Source of the DNA: UBA7236 sp964638865
Lineage (GTDB): Bacteria > Bacteroidota > Bacteroidia > Chitinophagales > BACL12
DNA length: 21,082 nucleotides
Assembly: GCA_964638865.1 (NCBI GenBank)
Contig: CAZXBG010000066.1
Location: forward strand, 1 to 21,082
Direction: 5' to 3'
In this document: one piece after another, positions 18,012 to 21,082 of the stretch
How positions within the stretch are numbered: the first letter of the stretch is position 1
How the letters are laid out: each line of letters opens with the position of its first letter
The notes under the pieces: generated by a model
Seen by the model: only the letters and a program-made list of their open reading frames with translations
Told to the model about the DNA's origin: nothing
The model's database searches: none
Program-made: the position numbers and the translations under genes

Positions 18012-18656
18012 TTAATAAATAAGATTACTTGCAATATTATAAATACAACAAAATAGATTATAATTTTGAATATAACTTTTATCAGAGTAGGAATATCTTA
18101 CATTAAGAATACCACCAAATGGAATATTTTCAGAATAGGGATAAATTAACCCGGTTAGTGAGATATCATTTGCAACATAAATTAATCCTTCCGCAATTGG
18201 CGCATAAATTATTGTATCAATAGTGCCGTCATCAAATATATCGATAACTAATGAATCTACATCTGCATTTACGTTGGCAATTACCAATTCGAAAAGTCCA
18301 CTATAGGTAACATTTTCATAAATGTGGAATGTGAATGTATCTATTTCGAAGGGTATGCCGTTTATGATTGTATTTCCCTCACTTATTATTGATATTGGTC
18401 CTGCTCCATATCTATCAAAATGGATACTAAAATAGCCGGAATTATCTGTAGAACTTTCTCCCAAAAAACCTCCCAAATAGTGCATGCTATCTACAATAGT
18501 ATCCTGAAAAAGAGTGATATTTTTGTTCGCAACAGGAATTTTCGAACAGTCTTCGTAAATGTAACCTGAAATGTTCTGCGTTACATAGGGTAGTTCAGGC
18601 CTTGCACAGGCGGACAATAACAGACCGAAAATAAATTATACAAAGCCAATTCGCAT
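18012..18656 (-). pseudogene. Lipoprotein gene with an in-frame stop in its signal peptide
   Basis: Read from the ATG at 18656 the frame gives MRIGFV, a TAA (18636-18638), then FIFGLLLSAC, and runs open to 18012. Apart from the stop this is a normal lipoprotein signal peptide with lipobox LLSAC at codons 13-17. The mature part starts ARPELPY and has an Ig-like or carboxypeptidase-regulatory-like segment (ISGYIYEDCSKIPVANKNI, later SSTDNSGYFSIHF). A TTG at 18617 could start a 201-residue protein, but it lies only two codons before the lipobox Cys and would give no usable signal peptide. Function unknown. It probably forms a two-gene unit with the frameshifted lipoprotein gene downstream. Confidence 0.72.
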
Positions 18657-18670
18657 TTTAGAGTCTAAAA
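18656..18670. promoter_or_regulatory. 15-bp palindrome at the lipoprotein start
   Basis: TTTTAGA-G-TCTAAAA is a perfect 7+1+7 palindrome touching the ATG of the lipoprotein gene. A degraded copy, TTTTAGTCTGAA, occurs near 18728-18739. It could be an operator, but AT-rich palindromes also arise by chance. Confidence 0.3.
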
Positions 18671-18815
18671 ATACTGATTTAATCAACTATCACCAAGAAA
18701 ATGGCAGCAAGCCACTGATTTTGAGTATTTTAGTCTGAATGGCAATATTTTATTGAAATTCTTCATTTCTGTCAGACTATTTCATAAAAAAGACATAAAT
18801 CTGAAATTTTGTCCT

Positions 18816-18823
18816 GACCTTTG
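18816..18823 (+). promoter_or_regulatory. Candidate groESL promoter -7 box
   Basis: GACCTTTG, followed by CG, is one base from TAnnTTTG. It predicts a transcript start near 18830 and a leader of about 80 nt before groES. No CIRCE-like inverted repeat was found. The preceding gap (18657-18815) holds no gene, but it contains the palindrome TCTGTCAGA at 18768-18776. Confidence 0.45.
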
Positions 18824-18840
18824 CGCCTCAATTAGCAAAA

Positions 18841-18894
18841 ATGCCCGGTGGCACAATATCTGACAGGCGGGCGGTAGCAACAAAACTCACTTAA
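18841..18894 (+). CDS. Possible 17-codon upstream ORF in the groES leader
   Basis: ATG at 18841 opens a 17-residue frame (MPGGTISDRRAVATKLT) ending in TAA at 18892-18894, 17 bp before the groES ATG. It begins about 11 nt after the predicted transcript start. GCCCG (18843-18847) and CGGGC (18868-18872) inside it could pair. There is no evidence that it is translated; it may be chance. Confidence 0.2.
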   Translation: MPGGTISDRRAVATKLT

Positions 18895-18911
18895 TCATTA
18901 AAAATTCAAAT

Positions 18912-19220
18912 ATGGCGAAGACAAAAGAAACGGCTAAGGCCAAAGTTAACATTACCATTAAACCTCTTGCAGACAGGGTATTGGTATTACCTGCTGAAGC
19001 AGAAACTGTAACAAAAGGTGGTATTATCATCCCTGATACAGCAAAAGAAAAACCACAAAAAGGCACTATCGTAGCTGCAGGTCCGGGTAAAAAAGACGAA
19101 CCTGTTACTGTCAAGGTTGGCGACTCTGTTCTGTATGGTAAATATGCCGGAACCGAGATCAGTGTTGATGGAAAGGAATATCTTATCATGCGCGAATCTG
19201 ACATTTTTGCAATAATTTAA
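18912..19220 (+). CDS. groES: Co-chaperonin GroES
   Basis: Heptameric 10-kDa lid of the GroEL folding chamber. The 102 residues contain IKPLADRVLVLP (16-27), the mobile-loop region ETVTKGGIIIPDTAKEKPQ (31-49), GTIVAAGPG, and the C-terminal strands GDSVLYGKYAGTEI and YLIMRESDIFAII. A basic, Ala/Lys-rich lead of about 12 residues precedes the usual first strand, and no later ATG could serve as the start. It is followed after 59 bp by groEL, the standard operon order. Confidence 0.98.
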   Translation: MAKTKETAKAKVNITIKPLADRVLVLPAEAETVTKGGIIIPDTAKEKPQKGTIVAAGPGKKDEPVTVKVGDSVLYGKYAGTEISVDGKEYLIMRESDIFAII

Positions 19221-19279
19221 TCTGCAAAATATCACACAATTAACAAATTAATAAACGAACAAATTACCAAATAAAATTT

Positions 19280-20914
19280 ATGGCAAAAATTATAAAATTC
19301 GATACCGAAGCACGTGAAAAACTGAAAGCAGGTGTTGATGCATTAGCAAATGCAGTAAAAGTAACCCTCGGGCCTAAAGGTCGCAATGTGGTTATTGAGA
19401 AAAAATATGGAGCTCCAAACGTTACGAAAGACGGAGTTACCGTTGCAAAAGAAATTGAATTAGAAGATCCTATTGAAAATATGGGTGCGCAGATGGTGAA
19501 GGAAGTTGCTTCCAAAACATCTGATGTTGCCGGTGACGGAACTACAACAGCAACCGTTCTTGCTCAGGCAATTATGGCTGCAGGTTTAAAAAATGTTGCT
19601 GCCGGTGCAAATCCTATGGATTTGAAACGCGGCATCGACAAAGCAGTGGAATCTGTAGTGAATGAGTTGAAAAAAATGGCTCAGCATGTTGGCAACGATA
19701 ATAAAAAAATTGAACAGGTTGCTTCTATTTCTGCAAATAACGATGCGGAAATTGGCAAATTGATTGCGGAAGCAATGATAAAGGTTACTAAAGATGGTGT
19801 TATCACTGTTGAAGAATCAAAAGGAACAAATACTTACAGTGAAGTGGTGGAAGGAATGCAATTCGATCGCGGTTATTTATCGCCGTATTTCATTACAAAT
19901 GCAGAAGACATGGAAGCAGAAATGGAACGCGGTTATGTATTGATCTACGATAAAAAAATCAGTGCAATGAAAGACCTTCTTCCAATTTTGGAAAAAGTGG
20001 CTCAGCAAGGTGCTCAAATGTTGATTATAGCAGAAGATATTGATGGTGAAGCACTTGCAACACTTGTCGTGAATAAAATAAGAGGCACCATTAAAGTATG
20101 TGCCGTTAAAGCCCCTGGTTTTGGCGATCGCAGAAAAGAAATGTTGCAGGATATTGCAGTATTGACCGGCGGTATCGTTATCAGCGAAGAACAAGGTTAT
20201 AAATTGGAAAATGCTGATCTTACTTATTTAGGAAAAGCAGAACGTATTACAATCGACAAAGACAATACTACCATTGTTGGCGGAAAAGGCAAAAAGGAAG
20301 ATATTAAATCTCGTATTGCCGAAATCAAAAATCAAATAGAAAAAACAACATCTGATTACGATCGCGAAAAATTACAGGAACGTCTTGCTAAATTAAGTGG
20401 TGGTGTTGCTGTGCTTTATATTGGTGCTGCAACAGAAGTTGCCATGAAAGAAAAGAAAGATCGTGTTGACGATGCATTACATGCAACACGCGCTGCTGTA
20501 GAAGAAGGAATTGTTCCGGGTGGTGGAGTTGCTTATATCCGCGCAATGGTTGGTTTAGATAAAATGAAAGTGGTAAACGATGATGAACGTATTGGTGTGG
20601 AAATTATTAAACGTGCATTGGAAGAACCAATCAGAACTATTGTTGCAAATGCCGGAATTGAAGGTTCTATTGTAGTGCAAAAAGTGAAAGAAGGAAAAGA
20701 TGATTACGGATTTAATGCACGCACAGAAAAATACGAAAATCTGTTAAAAGCAGGTGTTATAGATCCTGTGAAAGTTACCCGCGTTGCACTTGAAAACGCA
20801 GCATCTATTGCAGGTCTCCTTTTAACAACAGAATGCACAATCGTTGACAAACCCGAGAAAAAAGACAACCCAATGGGCGGAGGAATGCCAGGCGGAATGG
20901 ATGGAATGATGTAA
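19280..20914 (+). CDS. groEL: Chaperonin GroEL (60 kDa)
   Basis: ATP-driven folding chamber formed by two heptameric rings with GroES. The 544-residue length is normal. The N-terminus MAKIIKFDTEAREKL, the nucleotide loop GDGTTT (85-90, with D86), the chaperonin signature AAVEEGIVPGGG in the late equatorial domain, and the flexible Gly/Met tail GGGMPGGMDGMM are all present. No internal stop or frameshift is seen. It shares a transcript with groES. No hairpin terminator is seen within 160 bp downstream. Confidence 0.99.
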   Translation: MAKIIKFDTEAREKLKAGVDALANAVKVTLGPKGRNVVIEKKYGAPNVTKDGVTVAKEIELEDPIENMGAQMVKEVASKTSDVAGDGTTTATVLAQAIMAAGLKNVAAGANPMDLKRGIDKAVESVVNELKKMAQHVGNDNKKIEQVASISANNDAEIGKLIAEAMIKVTKDGVITVEESKGTNTYSEVVEGMQFDRGYLSPYFITNAEDMEAEMERGYVLIYDKKISAMKDLLPILEKVAQQGAQMLIIAEDIDGEALATLVVNKIRGTIKVCAVKAPGFGDRRKEMLQDIAVLTGGIVISEEQGYKLENADLTYLGKAERITIDKDNTTIVGGKGKKEDIKSRIAEIKNQIEKTTSDYDREKLQERLAKLSGGVAVLYIGAATEVAMKEKKDRVDDALHATRAAVEEGIVPGGGVAYIRAMVGLDKMKVVNDDERIGVEIIKRALEEPIRTIVANAGIEGSIVVQKVKEGKDDYGFNARTEKYENLLKAGVIDPVKVTRVALENAASIAGLLLTTECTIVDKPEKKDNPMGGGMPGGMDGMM

Positions 20915-20930
20915 GGTGGTGGTGTGGATT

Positions 20931-21058
20931 GAGTAATGAGTGGGGTTTCGATGTGCGGATATTTTTACTCCTAACAAATGACTCCAGACAATATTCAACT
21001 AATTGAGTGGTAAAGCCAAATAGAAATTTGTTCTTAGGTGTACCAAAACTCATTACTC
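20931..21058. repeat. Widely spaced inverted repeat downstream of groEL
   Basis: GAGTAATGAGT (20931-20941) is the exact reverse complement of ACTCATTACTC (21048-21058), the first part of the terminal heptamer array. The 106 bp between them contains no gene I can support. The left arm appears to be a short inverted copy of the ACTCATT repeat. Confidence 0.7.
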
Positions 21059-21082
21059 ATTACTCATTTCTCATTTCTCATT
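21048..21082. repeat. Heptamer array at the right end: (ACTCATT)3(TCTCATT)2
   Basis: Three exact ACTCATT units and two TCTCATT variants run to the last base of the window. Unit and orientation match the array at 1-54. The array is cut by the window edge, so its full length is unknown. Confidence 0.95.

Noticed and set aside
18657..18911. CIRCE/HrcA operator upstream of groES
   Set aside because: No TTAGCACTC-N9-GAGTGCTAA-like pair was found.
19877..21053. Antisense open frames over and after groEL
   Set aside because: Shadows of groEL and of the repeat-bearing downstream region, with no protein-like character.
1..21082. Circular plasmid suggested by matching ends
   Set aside because: The shared ends are simple heptamer repeats, not unique sequence, and the gene content (groESL, dinB, folK, sppA) is chromosomal.

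Overview
The window looks like a chromosomal segment of an uncultured-type, AT-rich member of the Bacteroidota. Several lines of evidence agree. Four secreted proteins end in type IX secretion system (T9SS) C-terminal sorting domains. A tail-fibre-like protein and an Omp28-like protein are of kinds common in this phylum. There is a 2TM-domain protein, a folK/deoxynucleoside kinase/sppA neighbourhood, and promoter-like boxes resembling the Bacteroidota TAnnTTTG element. The exact family cannot be fixed from sequence alone; a Chitinophagales/Saprospirales-like relative is a guess. Both window ends lie in arrays of the heptamer ACTCATT in the same orientation, which suggests the window may be a whole contig broken at repeats.

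Layout. 1-3.1 kb: dinB (DNA polymerase IV) and a secreted M14 carboxypeptidase-like protein, both on the minus strand. 3.1-4.9 kb: a small secreted protein with a clear terminator, a deoxynucleoside kinase and folK, all minus. 4.97-7.2 kb: sppA (signal peptide peptidase) diverging from folK, then a 2TM protein, both plus. 7.2-17.1 kb: a run of secreted or surface genes on both strands. These are a T9SS cargo with possible SGNH-hydrolase-like features, an all-helical protein of unknown function, a T9SS beta-propeller protein, an Omp28/thioredoxin-like T9SS protein, and a two-gene unit made of a tail-fibre-like surface protein and an M4 thermolysin-like metalloprotease, closed by a strong terminator. 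17.2-18.66 kb: two adjacent minus-strand lipoprotein genes, each carrying one lesion (a -1 frameshift in one, an in-frame stop inside the signal peptide of the other). 18.7-20.9 kb: the groES-groEL chaperonin operon with a leader that contains a candidate 17-codon upstream ORF.

How the genes fit together. The housekeeping genes (dinB, dNK, folK, sppA, groESL) mark this as core chromosome, not a plasmid or prophage. The middle encodes the cell surface and secretome: proteases, adhesin-like and propeller proteins exported by Sec and then, for four of them, by T9SS. No CRISPR array, transposase, tRNA, rRNA or recognisable defence system was seen. The best leads are the two damaged lipoprotein genes, the missing AUG start of dinB at a repeat junction, the adhesin-protease pair, a G-quadruplex-capable tract upstream of the propeller gene, and the groES leader.
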